Notes: generated from the sequence alone by a model not told the origin. Shown: positions 1-6,853, counted from the stretch's first letter. The stretch is DNA of 8,696 nt from Thermomicrobiales bacterium (GCA_030446955.1 JAUJMG010000152.1:1-8696); one strand, 5' to 3'. Translations and numbers: made by a program.

Positions 1-1
1 C

Positions 2-43
2 GACAGCCGCGGTTTCTACCACGCCGCCGGGTATGACGTATGA
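2..43 (+). pseudogene. Possible C-terminal tail of a GNAT-type acetyltransferase (partial, enters from left edge)
   Basis: Only thirteen codons are visible before a TGA at 41-43, reading DSRGFYHAAGYDV. The pattern FY-x-x-x-GY at the extreme C-terminus resembles the last conserved motif of GNAT N-acetyltransferases (usually A-x-x-FY-x-x-x-GF), in which the Tyr lies near acetyl-CoA. The rest of the gene would lie outside the window, so neither its integrity nor its substrate can be judged. The match is very short and could be chance. Confidence 0.22.
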
Positions 44-51
44 CCACCGCT

Positions 52-768
52 CTAGACAAGCGGTGCAATGATGCGCCGTCGTGCGAAGCCGCCGAATGTA
101 TGGGGCTCGATCAGCGGTAGGGTCGTGGTGGACTGATTTGGCATCGATCGGGTCCATCCGATCTCGAGATAGGCCGGTTCGCGCGTGGAACGACTAGACA
201 TACTCTGCCAGGCGCTGCTCGAACCACACCGGCGCAGTTTCGTGCAAGCCAAGAAGCCGGAACAATTCGCGCTGCTTCAGCTCACCGACCCGATCGCAGG
301 TCGGCATCCCATCTAGGGGGTGCCTCCCGGTTGTCGACGATAGCCAAGAGGCCGCGCGGCGTGAGCGCGTCGCGGAAGCGCGGGAGCACAGCGTCCCACG
401 CCATCCAGTGCAGGCGCGCGCCGGCAACGATCATGGCGTAGGGTGGGTTCAACGGCGCGGTCTTCGCGCATCCGTGAATCCAGACGAGGTTGGCCGCGCC
501 CGCCGGGTAACGCTTGCCCTTTGGCCAGCATGCCGGCGGACGGGTTGAGCGCATCAACCGGCGCGACCCTCCTCGCCAAACCGCGTGCGAGCTCTCCCGT
601 TCCGCACCCCGCATCAAGTACGGCACGCGGCTCGTCAACGACGAGACCGGCGAGCACATCGAACACTTCCGGTGAGTAGGGCGGCCGGAGGTGGTACGCG
701 GCAACGACACTCGGATCGGAGAACTGGGCTGCGTACTCCGGGCCGAGATGGACAGGTTTAGGACGCAC
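52..768 (-). pseudogene. Decayed class I SAM-dependent methyltransferase (two or more frameshifts, in-frame stop, probable internal deletion)
   Basis: Read from a GTG at 768-766, the first ~90 codons encode a normal Rossmann-type methyltransferase N-terminus. The SAM-binding motif I is VLDAGCGTGELARG at about residues 50-63, followed by DALNPSAGMLAKG. Near 490-510 homology moves to another frame, which continues with NLVWIHG, then VAGARLHWMAWD and ALTPRGLLAIVDNREAPP. Near 285-315 it moves to a third frame (VGELKQRELFRLLG, HETAPVWFEQRLAEYV). That frame is cut by TAG at 194-196, yet coding-like sequence continues past it (SFHARTGLSRDRM). A further shift near 120-150 (TTTLPLI) is possible but weak. 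In family members as I recall them, some 10-17 residues lie between the 'DNREAPP-WDAD' segment and the 'VGELKQR' segment, so a small deletion is likely. The substrate is unknown. As written, the gene cannot make an intact enzyme. Confidence 0.8.
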
Positions 769-798
769 TGTCGCTCACCCCCGGGACGGACGGAACAA

Positions 799-816
799 GG
801 ATCGATGGGCCAAGCG
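799..816. repeat. 18-bp exact direct repeat, copy 1 (partner at 7606-7623)
   Basis: GGATCGATGGGCCAAGCG occurs here and again at 7606-7623 in the same orientation. Similarity extends to 30 of 36 bases (786-821 against 7593-7628) and then ends abruptly. Copy 1 sits between the start of the methyltransferase pseudogene and the start of the recognisable peroxidase fragment. Confidence 0.6.
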
Positions 817-987
817 CTTGGTGAGGTCGGCGGCCGGATCATCGGTGAGGTGCTGGTGGGTCTGCTGGAGCGAGATCAGAGCTCCTACCTGCGGCGGGAT
901 CCGGGCTTTCGTCCGGCCTCATCTGTCGCCCCCACGCCCGGCCAGTTCGACGTGGGCGACCTCCTCACGTTTGCCGGGGTTGTCTAG
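805..987 (+). pseudogene. C-terminal fragment of an animal-type haem peroxidase
   Basis: Sixty codons end at the stop at 985-987. The peptide contains GEVGGRIIGEVLVGLLERD, then SSYLRRDPGFRP, then FDVGDLLTFAGV. This matches the usual C-terminal end of bacterial members of the animal haem peroxidase superfamily, which read like 'GGRIVAEVLIGLLEGDPxSYL...PxWxPxLP...FxMADLLxFAGV'. Those proteins normally run to several hundred residues and carry the distal and proximal haem histidines well upstream. None of that is present, so this is a 3' remnant with no expected activity. The frame stays open upstream to about 691, but the sequence there is antisense to the start of the methyltransferase pseudogene. 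The ATG at 805 is only a convenient boundary. Confidence 0.55.
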
Positions 988-1387
988 GTCAGCCGCACCG
1001 GAGGCGCGTGGCCTTACCACCGACCTTGAGCGCGTTCCTGATGAGGATACCCCGCGCGATCGGCGCGGCTTCGGTCGGCAGGCAGCGGCCACGGCGACGA
1101 TGAGGTCACCGCTCCTGTCTCTCCATCTCTCACACGGGGGTACGGAGTCCGACAATCCACCGTTTGTGAGACAGCTCCGGCGTGTCAGAAAGCGTGATAG
1201 GCAGGGGCCGATGCATGCCGAGATTCGTGGATTACACTCAGGAGCGGCACACACTGTCCGGGCTGTGCTCGCTCCCTGCCTCCAGCTTGTTCGACTGGTC
1301 AGGACAGGGCCGACCACGGTTGAGGGGCGGGAAATCCTCAGTCGCGAATACCCCCCCCGCTCATCCGTTCACAGTCGGCCAAGACGG
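988..1387. other. Non-coding or fully decayed spacer
   Basis: Long open frames exist on both strands, but their translations are rich in Arg, Pro and Ser and low in hydrophobic patterning, as expected of chance frames in GC-rich DNA. I recognise no domain. A run of eight C lies at 1351-1358. A 6-bp inverted repeat (GGCCGA at 1308-1313 with TCGGCC at 1375-1380) flanks it, just beyond the stop codon of the DUF2235 gene. Confidence 0.5.
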
Positions 1388-2455
1388 CTAACCCTTATTC
1401 TGGTCGCCACCATGTGTTTCGAGGTATCTGGAAAGGTTCGAAGGCTCGTACACCGGATCTCGCATTTCCGCTCGTCGTCTGAGGACACTCGGATGAATAG
1501 ATTCGTTGCCCCTTGCCTCTTCACCTATGGGCCTTTCGTACGGTCCTGCCAAGAATGGGAGCTTATAAAGTCCAATTCGTGAGTCACGCGTTGCCCCGAG
1601 GTGATTGGGCTGGAAGTGCTGCGCGATGTACTCAGCCTCAAAGCCCAGACCACAGGCTGCAGCCTTGTCCTTCATCCACAGGAACGTGATATCGGACAGG
1701 CCGTGGTCCTGGTAGCCACCACCGACGTTCGAATGCACGCCCGCGAACCAGACTTGTTCCAATTGCTGCTCATCAGGGGCGTCGTCCTGCTTTTTCCAAA
1801 TGGCAGGTTTGAACTGGGCACGTCGCTCGTCGATAGCCAGTGCCTGGTATGCGTTGTCCACAAACGTGCTGAGATCGGTATCATGGAACGTCCACCGCTT
1901 GTTGATCCGCTCGGATCGAATCGGAAACCATGGCACCTCGGGGATGCCAAGGGCGCCAACGGTATCCCAGACTCCAATAAACCTGATTCGCACCTCGTGT
2001 GAATACTGCCGTCTGAAGAGATGCGCCTCGATCTTCCTCGGTGCTGTCTCACTCTTGTGCGAGCGATAGAGATCGTAAGCATCCTTGACCTTATCGATAT
2101 TGGCCCTATTCAACACCCCGCTATTTCGAATGAGCCCCGCCGTGCTGCGAGTGGTGAAGGCCCCCCGGCTGAACCCGAAAAGGAAAATCTCGTCACCGGG
2201 CTCGTATATCTCCACAATGGATCGATATGCTTCCTGAACGTGCTTCGACAGCCCCCGTGCAAAGGCCCCCCCGCGGATTCGATCCCATTTCCCAGTCCCG
2301 ACGCCAGCATGGTAACGCACAATCTGCCGAACACCTTCATGTTCTCCCTTAACCGCCGATGCGAGCTTGGCGACGTTGCTTGGACTCACCTCGTCACCGT
2401 CCTTACGGTCCGGGACGTTCCAGGTTCCATCCTCACAGATCACAATCCGCTTCAT
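1388..2455 (-). CDS. DUF2235 / Tle1-like alpha/beta hydrolase
   Basis: This 355-residue protein has the hallmarks of the DUF2235 family (T6SS Tle1-like phospholipase catalytic domain). The N-terminus MKRIVICEDGTWN is the family's first strand. The nucleophile elbow GFSRGAF places Ser96 in a G-x-S-x-G motif. FIGVWDTVGALG supplies candidate catalytic Asp164, and WFAGVHSNVGGGY (His241) and IHPSV (His321) are the conserved late motifs. Some DUF2235 enzymes are phospholipases delivered by type VI secretion, but many are uncharacterised, so the substrate is unproven. There is no signal peptide or membrane segment. I chose the ATG at 2455 because GGAAGGAG lies 6 bases upstream (2469-2462) and family homology begins there; an upstream in-frame start would add 14 basic residues. 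It is the last of four co-oriented genes, 246 bases after the propeller stop, and may have its own promoter. No T6SS gene is in the window. Confidence 0.9.
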   Translation of the reverse strand: MKRIVICEDGTWNVPDRKDGDEVSPSNVAKLASAVKGEHEGVRQIVRYHAGVGTGKWDRIRGGAFARGLSKHVQEAYRSIVEIYEPGDEIFLFGFSRGAFTTRSTAGLIRNSGVLNRANIDKVKDAYDLYRSHKSETAPRKIEAHLFRRQYSHEVRIRFIGVWDTVGALGIPEVPWFPIRSERINKRWTFHDTDLSTFVDNAYQALAIDERRAQFKPAIWKKQDDAPDEQQLEQVWFAGVHSNVGGGYQDHGLSDITFLWMKDKAAACGLGFEAEYIAQHFQPNHLGATRDSRIGLYKLPFLAGPYERPIGEEARGNESIHPSVLRRRAEMRDPVYEPSNLSRYLETHGGDQNKG

Positions 2456-2461
2456 CACAGT

Positions 2462-2469
2462 CTCCTTCC
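2462..2469 (-). promoter_or_regulatory. Ribosome binding site deciding the DUF2235 start
   Basis: GGAAGGAG on the minus strand is 6 bases from the ATG at 2455. It supports this start over the in-frame upstream ATG at 2497. Confidence 0.7.
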
Positions 2470-2672
2470 GTGGTTTGTTGCGGAAGCGCAAGAGCAAAGT
2501 GCTGCTTCAGTGATGAGCAAGGGCCTCGGTGCAAGGCGGGTCCTCGCCCGTTACTCCACGCACCGATTCGGGTCAGACCGTCGGTAGGCACCCCTAACCA
2601 CGAATGCACCTCGGAGCCTCCATACCAAGGTCGACTAGGCGAACGTCCGGCCTGAAGCGGCTACTCGGGTCT

Positions 2673-2689
2673 GGCCATTTCACATGGCC
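2673..2689 (-). terminator. Small hairpin just after the beta-propeller stop
   Basis: GGCCAT and ATGGCC form a perfect 6-bp stem with a 5-base loop, starting 12 bases beyond the propeller stop codon on the minus strand. No T tract follows, so it is a weak intrinsic terminator at best and may instead protect the RNA 3' end. Its position between two co-oriented genes fits a partial transcription break ahead of the DUF2235 gene. Confidence 0.3.
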
Positions 2690-2701
2690 TGTCTAGAGAC
2701 G

Positions 2702-3307
2702 CTACGGTGACGGCGTGGCATCGGGGCTACCTTCGTCCAGTCGAGCGCGCTGAACGATATCCGGCTCCGCACCAACCGCGTAGACGTTGCCGTCGACACT
2801 GCCGGCGTAGACGACCCCGTCGCTTACCGCTGCCGACGTGTCGACCGCGTTGTCAGTTTTGAAGCGCCATCGCTCCGACCCGGTTCGCGCGTCTATGGCA
2901 TAGCGATAAGTATCCCAGCTGCCGACGTAGACCACGCCATCGGTGACTGTCGGGGAGCCCGAAACGACACCATTGGTTGCAAAGCGCCATCGTTCTGCAC
3001 CACTAGCGGCCTCGAGCGCATAGACATGTTCGTCATCACTGCCAATGTAGACGGTCCCATCGACCACAGCGGGAGACGCTGAAATCGCACGTCCGGCGGC
3101 GAAACGCCACTGCTCCATCCCACTCGCGGCATCCAAGGCGTAGAGATGAGTGTCCCAACTGCCAACGTAGACGACGTCGGCGGCCAACGCTGGTGAAGAG
3201 AAAATCGCACCGTTTGTCACAAAACTCCATTGCTCTCGTCCCGTTTTGGCATCCACGGCGTAGACGCTACCGCCCCAGCTCCCGACATAGACGACCCCAT
3301 CCCCCAC
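2702..3307 (-). CDS. PQQ-type beta-propeller repeat protein, probably 5'-truncated
   Basis: The 201 residues contain five units of exactly 40 residues. The motif YVGS (or YIGS, YAGS) recurs at residues 7, 47, 87, 127 and 167, each followed by YA-[VIL]-[DEG]-A and then, in the first four, SGxExWRF. These are WD40-like PQQ-enzyme repeats, each forming one four-stranded blade. Such propellers bind ligands or partners and need not bind PQQ. A closed propeller usually has six to eight blades, so five suggests loss of the N-terminal part. Two facts agree: the frame is open upstream to about 3371 and contains GGAFSPAVGDG, part of an earlier unit, and there is no good start or ribosome binding site at 3307. 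The C-terminus ends in an Asp/Pro/Ser-rich tail (DEGSPDATPSP). There is no signal peptide in what remains. It lies 191 bases after the S8 protease. It could be a functional short protein or a remnant; I favour a remnant. Confidence 0.75.
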   Translation of the reverse strand: MGDGVVYVGSWGGSVYAVDAKTGREQWSFVTNGAIFSSPALAADVVYVGSWDTHLYALDAASGMEQWRFAAGRAISASPAVVDGTVYIGSDDEHVYALEAASGAERWRFATNGVVSGSPTVTDGVVYVGSWDTYRYAIDARTGSERWRFKTDNAVDTSAAVSDGVVYAGSVDGNVYAVGAEPDIVQRARLDEGSPDATPSP

Positions 3308-3330
3308 CGCCGGTGAGAACGCTCCGCCTT

Positions 3331-3450
3331 GGATTGGATCTCGCTGATCTTGAGTGGAGCCCCATGCTCATCCAGTACTTCGACCCGATGGTCACATGTG
3401 CGACAGGTGAGTGCTCACTTGTCCGCCGCATCAAAGCGCTCAGTGGCGTC
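3331..3450 (-). pseudogene. Decayed coding segment with half zinc ribbon upstream of the propeller
   Basis: On the minus strand, one frame reads HEAYRDATERFDAADK, then a TGA at 3417-3415, then ALTCRTCDHRVEVLDEHG and APLKISEIQS. The composition, the C-x-x-C pair and the even hydrophobic pattern look like real protein on both sides of the stop, and the frame differs from that of the propeller, which begins about 25 bases further on. The simplest reading is that this was the N-terminal part of the propeller protein, or of a neighbour, now separated by a nonsense change and a frameshift. A partner C-x-x-C pair for a full zinc site is not visible. I cannot name the family. Confidence 0.4.
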
Positions 3451-3498
3451 TCGGTAAGCTTCATGCCCTCCGTGGCGAACATGGAGATGATGCCCAGA

Positions 3499-5121
3499 CT
3501 ACGCTTGAACGTCCTCCCCGACGAGCGCCTGGACCGCCGCCTGGGCGTTGACGCAGCCGTAGCCGTGGAATGGAGAGTGGCCGTTGGCGTCGTAGGTGGC
3601 CGGGTCTCCGACCGAGCGCGCGGTCCGTTCAATCAGCGCCTTGACCTCGGTCCCCTTCAGCTGGGGCTGGATCGTTAGCAGGAGAGCGCAGATCCCAGCA
3701 ACGAGGGGACAGGCACTTGAGGTCCCCCCAAACTCATTCGTGAAGGCACCGGGGCTGTAACCAGCCTCGTGCCACACGCCACCGTGCAGGAAACGTCCCA
3801 TCACGTCCGCGGTGGTGATCCGCCAACCGGGAGCGCCGCTGGACGGAGCGCAGACCGAGATCTCCTCACCGAAGTTAGAATAGTTGGACCGTTGATCCAG
3901 ACTGTTGCAAGCGGCGACGGCGATGACGTCCGGGTGAATGGCGAACCCATCGAGCGTCCCCGCGGCCGGATCATTCACATTGCGGTTGGCGTTGCCTGCC
4001 GCGAACACGATCACGCAACCGAGGCCCGCCCGCCCGTCGCGGGCGCACCGGGTGATCGCACGTCGCATACGCGTGGACAGCGGAAAATTCTTCGCCGCGG
4101 CACCCCAACTGCAGCTGACGACCCATGCGCCCTGCTGCGCCACCCAGCCGAACCAGTTCTCGATCTCCCGGTCGGACAGGCTCCGGCCCCAGCGCACGGG
4201 CATCAAGCGGCAATGCGGCGCCGCCCCGACGATGCCCTTGCTGTCAGCGTTGCCGACGGCCACGCCGGCGCAGGCCGTGCCGTGCCAGTCCTCGCCGAGG
4301 AGGTCCGGCAGGGGCTCATTGGAGTTGCGCGTGAAATCGACTGGCGCCACGATCTTGCCATCGCCGCTGAGATCCGGGTGTTTCAGATCGAACCCGTCGT
4401 CGATGACAGCCACCACCACCGTGGTGTCGCCGAGGCTCTTGGCATACTCCCAAGCAGCTGCCACCCTCGCGTCGGCGCCTGCCACGAATCCGATGCGTGT
4501 GTTTCGGTGCCGGCCCGTGTTCCGCAGATGCCATTGCTCGGCCAAGAGTTCGTCCGCAGGCAACGCAAATGGCGGCGACTGGCCCCCGGCGGCGATCTCC
4601 TTCACGACCCCGAGCGTGGCCAAGTCAGGTTCCGCGACCTCGACAAAGGGGGACTGCTGGAGCGCCGCAGCCGTCTTGATCGGATTGGCGGACTGAGGGG
4701 TTACCTGAACGATGAAAGTACGGTCGTCACGCGCCTCGACAATTTCCAGGCTATGCTCATCCAGCAACCCCTGGACGGCCTCGTCCGATGCGTCCGGCGC
4801 GCACTCAACGTAGAGCTGCCCAGTCGGCACGAACGGCACGCCATCGTCCGACGTTTCGAAGACGTGGGTGCCTACCTCGATTTCCTCACTGGCGCGCAGC
4901 ATGTCCAAGCTGTCCTCGACACCGATCCCGGCTGCGTCGTCTACGCGCAGCACCTGGAAGCCGCCGAGTTGCTGTACCGGGTCAGCGGAGGTGGCCATCT
5001 GGGGCGCCAGGCGTGCCAATGCTTCGGACCCGGTCCCTGGTTTGGCCTTCACGGCAATGAGGCTGGCGCTCTTTTTCATGTGCAGCGTGCCGTCACCATA
5101 CTCGATCGTCACCTCGTCCAT
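3499..5121 (-). CDS. Subtilisin-family (S8) serine protease without signal peptide
   Basis: The 540-residue protein has a complete subtilase catalytic domain from about residue 195 to the end. Asp241 is in VAVIDDGFD, His280 in DWHGTACAGV, the oxyanion Asn377 in FAAGN, and Ser468 in GGTSSACPLVAG. The C-terminal HGYGCVNAQAAVQAL is the usual last helix motif. Residues 1-175 appear to form a propeptide-like region, perhaps two small alpha/beta modules (residues ~20-90 and ~95-170), ending in FVEVAEPDL just before the catalytic domain, as propeptides of this family do. No signal peptide or membrane segment is present. I chose the ATG at 5121 because AGGAG lies at 5136-5132; the GTG at 5139 has no upstream binding site. 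The gene starts 51 bases after the peptidoglycan hydrolase stop, so the two are probably co-transcribed. Possible roles are intracellular proteolysis, processing of a neighbour, or an exported effector using a non-Sec route. Confidence 0.93.
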   Translation of the reverse strand: MDEVTIEYGDGTLHMKKSASLIAVKAKPGTGSEALARLAPQMATSADPVQQLGGFQVLRVDDAAGIGVEDSLDMLRASEEIEVGTHVFETSDDGVPFVPTGQLYVECAPDASDEAVQGLLDEHSLEIVEARDDRTFIVQVTPQSANPIKTAAALQQSPFVEVAEPDLATLGVVKEIAAGGQSPPFALPADELLAEQWHLRNTGRHRNTRIGFVAGADARVAAAWEYAKSLGDTTVVVAVIDDGFDLKHPDLSGDGKIVAPVDFTRNSNEPLPDLLGEDWHGTACAGVAVGNADSKGIVGAAPHCRLMPVRWGRSLSDREIENWFGWVAQQGAWVVSCSWGAAAKNFPLSTRMRRAITRCARDGRAGLGCVIVFAAGNANRNVNDPAAGTLDGFAIHPDVIAVAACNSLDQRSNYSNFGEEISVCAPSSGAPGWRITTADVMGRFLHGGVWHEAGYSPGAFTNEFGGTSSACPLVAGICALLLTIQPQLKGTEVKALIERTARSVGDPATYDANGHSPFHGYGCVNAQAAVQALVGEDVQA

Positions 5122-5172
5122 GTCTTGATCGCTCCTCACAAGGGACCGGATACCCGGCTGGTGGCTCGGACT

Positions 5173-6750
5173 TCAGTGCCCGGGAGCCTCTTCGTCCTCT
5201 TCAGCGGGTGCCTCGCCCTCAACTGCGGGCACTGGGGTTCCGGTAGTTTCCAACTCCTCTGGCACTGCCAATGGGGCTGGCGCGGGTCCGGGTCGATCCC
5301 CGAGGCGCACGGTGTCGGCCACCTTGATCCGCGTGTAGAACGGCGTGACGTAATAGAGCTCGTTGTCGGCGCTGCTCTCGAAGATCCACGTCACGTCGAA
5401 TGCTTCACCGACCTTCACGTCCGGGCCAACCCGCTTGCCGTTGGGATTGCCCCGTTGCAGCCGCGGCGTGGCCCGGATCGCCTTGACCCGGTCGCTCACG
5501 AAGAAGAAGGTGGTGCCATCGGCCGCCCGCACCATGGCCGGGGTGGTATTCAGGTCACCTTTGTGGAAGGGCACGAGCTCCGGAATGGGTTCGGGATCGG
5601 CAACGCTAGGGACGCCACCGCCATTGCCACGGATCGCGCGGACCCCGTCATCCACCTGACGTTGCACGGAGGTCCAGATGCCCTTGTTCCTGATTTGCCC
5701 AGGGCAGTTCTTGTCCTTCCAATGCCGATGCTGCACCAACGCAGTGTCGGTGGACCAGCCCTTGGCAGCGATCAATCCGGCGTGGAGGGCAATGGCGTTC
5801 CGGAGCGATCGCTCGAAGTTGATGTCGCCGCCATAGCATTGCTCGGTGGCCCAGGAAATACGGTTGCCGTTCGACGAGCCGGCGGCCCACGTCTGTTCGT
5901 TGAGGGGTGTGAGTTGGAAGATGCGCTGGTCGTCGACTGCGAAATTGAACCCAACCAGGCGTCGCTTTATTTCGCGGGTCTTCTCGTCCCGATAAGTGGG
6001 ACCATTGTGGAGATAGTTCCGCTGCGCCCTCGCTGTCGAACCAGGAGTACCGGTATCGTGGAAAGTGGTAAAGGTTTGACCGGTTTCGCGCACCCCGCTG
6101 CGAACCCAGCCGATCTTGTTGTCCGGCACGATATCAATGATCACATCGATATCGTCCGGCAGGAAGACATCCCGGTCGAGTCCCACAAATCGATGGGCGG
6201 TCATGGCCATTGGTAACTCCTCTGATTGATCCGGGAGATTAGGGAAGATATCGCCTGAGCGGTTGGCGATGCGCTGACCGTAATCGTCCTGGGTGGCCCA
6301 TTTGCCGCCCAGGGACTCAAGGGTTGGGGCCCGACCAAGATGGTCCTGCGGAATGGCGTCACGCCGGGGATCGAGGTGGGCATGCGGGACAAGGGCGTTG
6401 GGCAGCGGCTTGCCCCGGGCGTAGAGCCAGAGGTGTACGATCTGGCCCCGGGCGGCATCGGCGCCAGAGTCCCAGCCGTGACCGAAGTTGAAGGCGTCGG
6501 TTACACCCATCCCGGCGGGGTTGAGCTTCTCGCGCCAGTGGTTGTCGCGCCAGTTGTCCGTTTCGAGGGCGCTCTGGGCAACCACAATCGCCGGATCGAT
6601 CCCGGCCCGGGGGGCGAGCGCGTAGGCTTCGGTGACGTAGGCCTTGACCTGGTCGAGGCGCTCGGAACCGATGGCTTGGGCGAAAGCCATCGCATCGGCG
6701 GCGGAGCCGCGTCGCCGGCCGACAATCGTGTCCCGAGGCTGGATCGGCAT
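5173..6750 (-). CDS. Bifunctional peptidoglycan hydrolase: glucosaminidase domain plus zinc N-acetylmuramoyl-L-alanine amidase
   Basis: This 525-residue protein carries two wall-cutting domains. Residues ~30-170 resemble the endo-beta-N-acetylglucosaminidase (GH73/FlgJ-like) fold: GIDPAIVVAQSALETDNW contains candidate catalytic Glu63, followed by LNPAGMGV. Residues ~220-375 are an Amidase_2 (PGRP/T7 lysozyme-like) domain with candidate zinc ligands His231 in FHDTGTPG, His341 or His343 in VQHRHWKDKNCPG, and Cys349. NFERSLRNAIALHAGL is the usual helix between them. A beta-rich C-terminal region (~395-485) of unknown role is followed by a Pro/Ala linker and an acidic tail. No signal peptide is visible, as in phage endolysins and some effectors. 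The start at 6750 is set by a strong AAAGGAGG site; an in-frame upstream extension has no such support. It is first in the run of four co-oriented genes, with the S8 protease 51 bases downstream. Confidence 0.9.
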   Translation of the reverse strand: MPIQPRDTIVGRRRGSAADAMAFAQAIGSERLDQVKAYVTEAYALAPRAGIDPAIVVAQSALETDNWRDNHWREKLNPAGMGVTDAFNFGHGWDSGADAARGQIVHLWLYARGKPLPNALVPHAHLDPRRDAIPQDHLGRAPTLESLGGKWATQDDYGQRIANRSGDIFPNLPDQSEELPMAMTAHRFVGLDRDVFLPDDIDVIIDIVPDNKIGWVRSGVRETGQTFTTFHDTGTPGSTARAQRNYLHNGPTYRDEKTREIKRRLVGFNFAVDDQRIFQLTPLNEQTWAAGSSNGNRISWATEQCYGGDINFERSLRNAIALHAGLIAAKGWSTDTALVQHRHWKDKNCPGQIRNKGIWTSVQRQVDDGVRAIRGNGGGVPSVADPEPIPELVPFHKGDLNTTPAMVRAADGTTFFFVSDRVKAIRATPRLQRGNPNGKRVGPDVKVGEAFDVTWIFESSADNELYYVTPFYTRIKVADTVRLGDRPGPAPAPLAVPEELETTGTPVPAVEGEAPAEEDEEAPGH

Positions 6751-6754
6751 AATC

Positions 6755-6762
6755 CCTCCTTT
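6755..6762 (-). promoter_or_regulatory. Strong ribosome binding site of the peptidoglycan hydrolase
   Basis: AAAGGAGG lies 4 bases from the ATG at 6750. It is the best Shine-Dalgarno match in the window and fixes the start, excluding the in-frame extension that would begin at 6915. Confidence 0.8.
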
Positions 6763-6839
6763 CACGTAGTTGGTCGCTACCGGAGCAGCTAACACGCCAT
6801 GGATTATGTGAAACCTGTGACGACTATCGTACGGCGACT

Positions 6840-6853
6840 CTTCCCGAAGGAAG
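6840..6853 (-). other. Short UUCG-tetraloop hairpin in the hydrolase leader
   Basis: On the minus strand CTTCC-TTCG-GGAAG gives a 5-bp stem closed by C(UUCG)G, the most stable RNA tetraloop. It lies about 90 bases upstream of the hydrolase ATG. If transcription starts further upstream, it would be in the 5' leader. No regulatory partner is visible. Confidence 0.3.

Noticed and set aside
1308..1380. GGCCGA...TCGGCC inverted repeat after the DUF2235 stop, as a terminator
   Set aside because: The arms are 6 bp and about 60 bases apart with only a short inner pairing (ACGG/CCGT), and no T tract follows. Evidence is too weak to call a terminator.
818..1582. 254-codon plus-strand frame
   Set aside because: It overlaps the end of the DUF2235 gene antisense and the peroxidase remnant in a different frame. 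It has Arg/Ser/Pro-rich composition and no recognisable motif.
3415..3417. In-frame TGA as a recoded selenocysteine codon
   Set aside because: No SECIS-like hairpin was apparent just downstream, the residue is not at a known redox motif, and a second frame break follows within 90 bases. Ordinary decay explains it better.
3769..6216. A very long open frame on the plus strand (815 codons)
   Set aside because: It is antisense to the S8 protease and the peptidoglycan hydrolase, whose catalytic motifs are complete. The plus-strand translation shows no domain and is rich in His, Arg, Gly and Pro, as expected of a mirror frame in GC-rich DNA.
6803..6808. CATAAT on the minus strand as a -10 box for the hydrolase
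   Set aside because: No acceptable -35 hexamer lies 16-18 bases upstream (the 17-base position reads TACGAT), so the single hexamer is likely chance.
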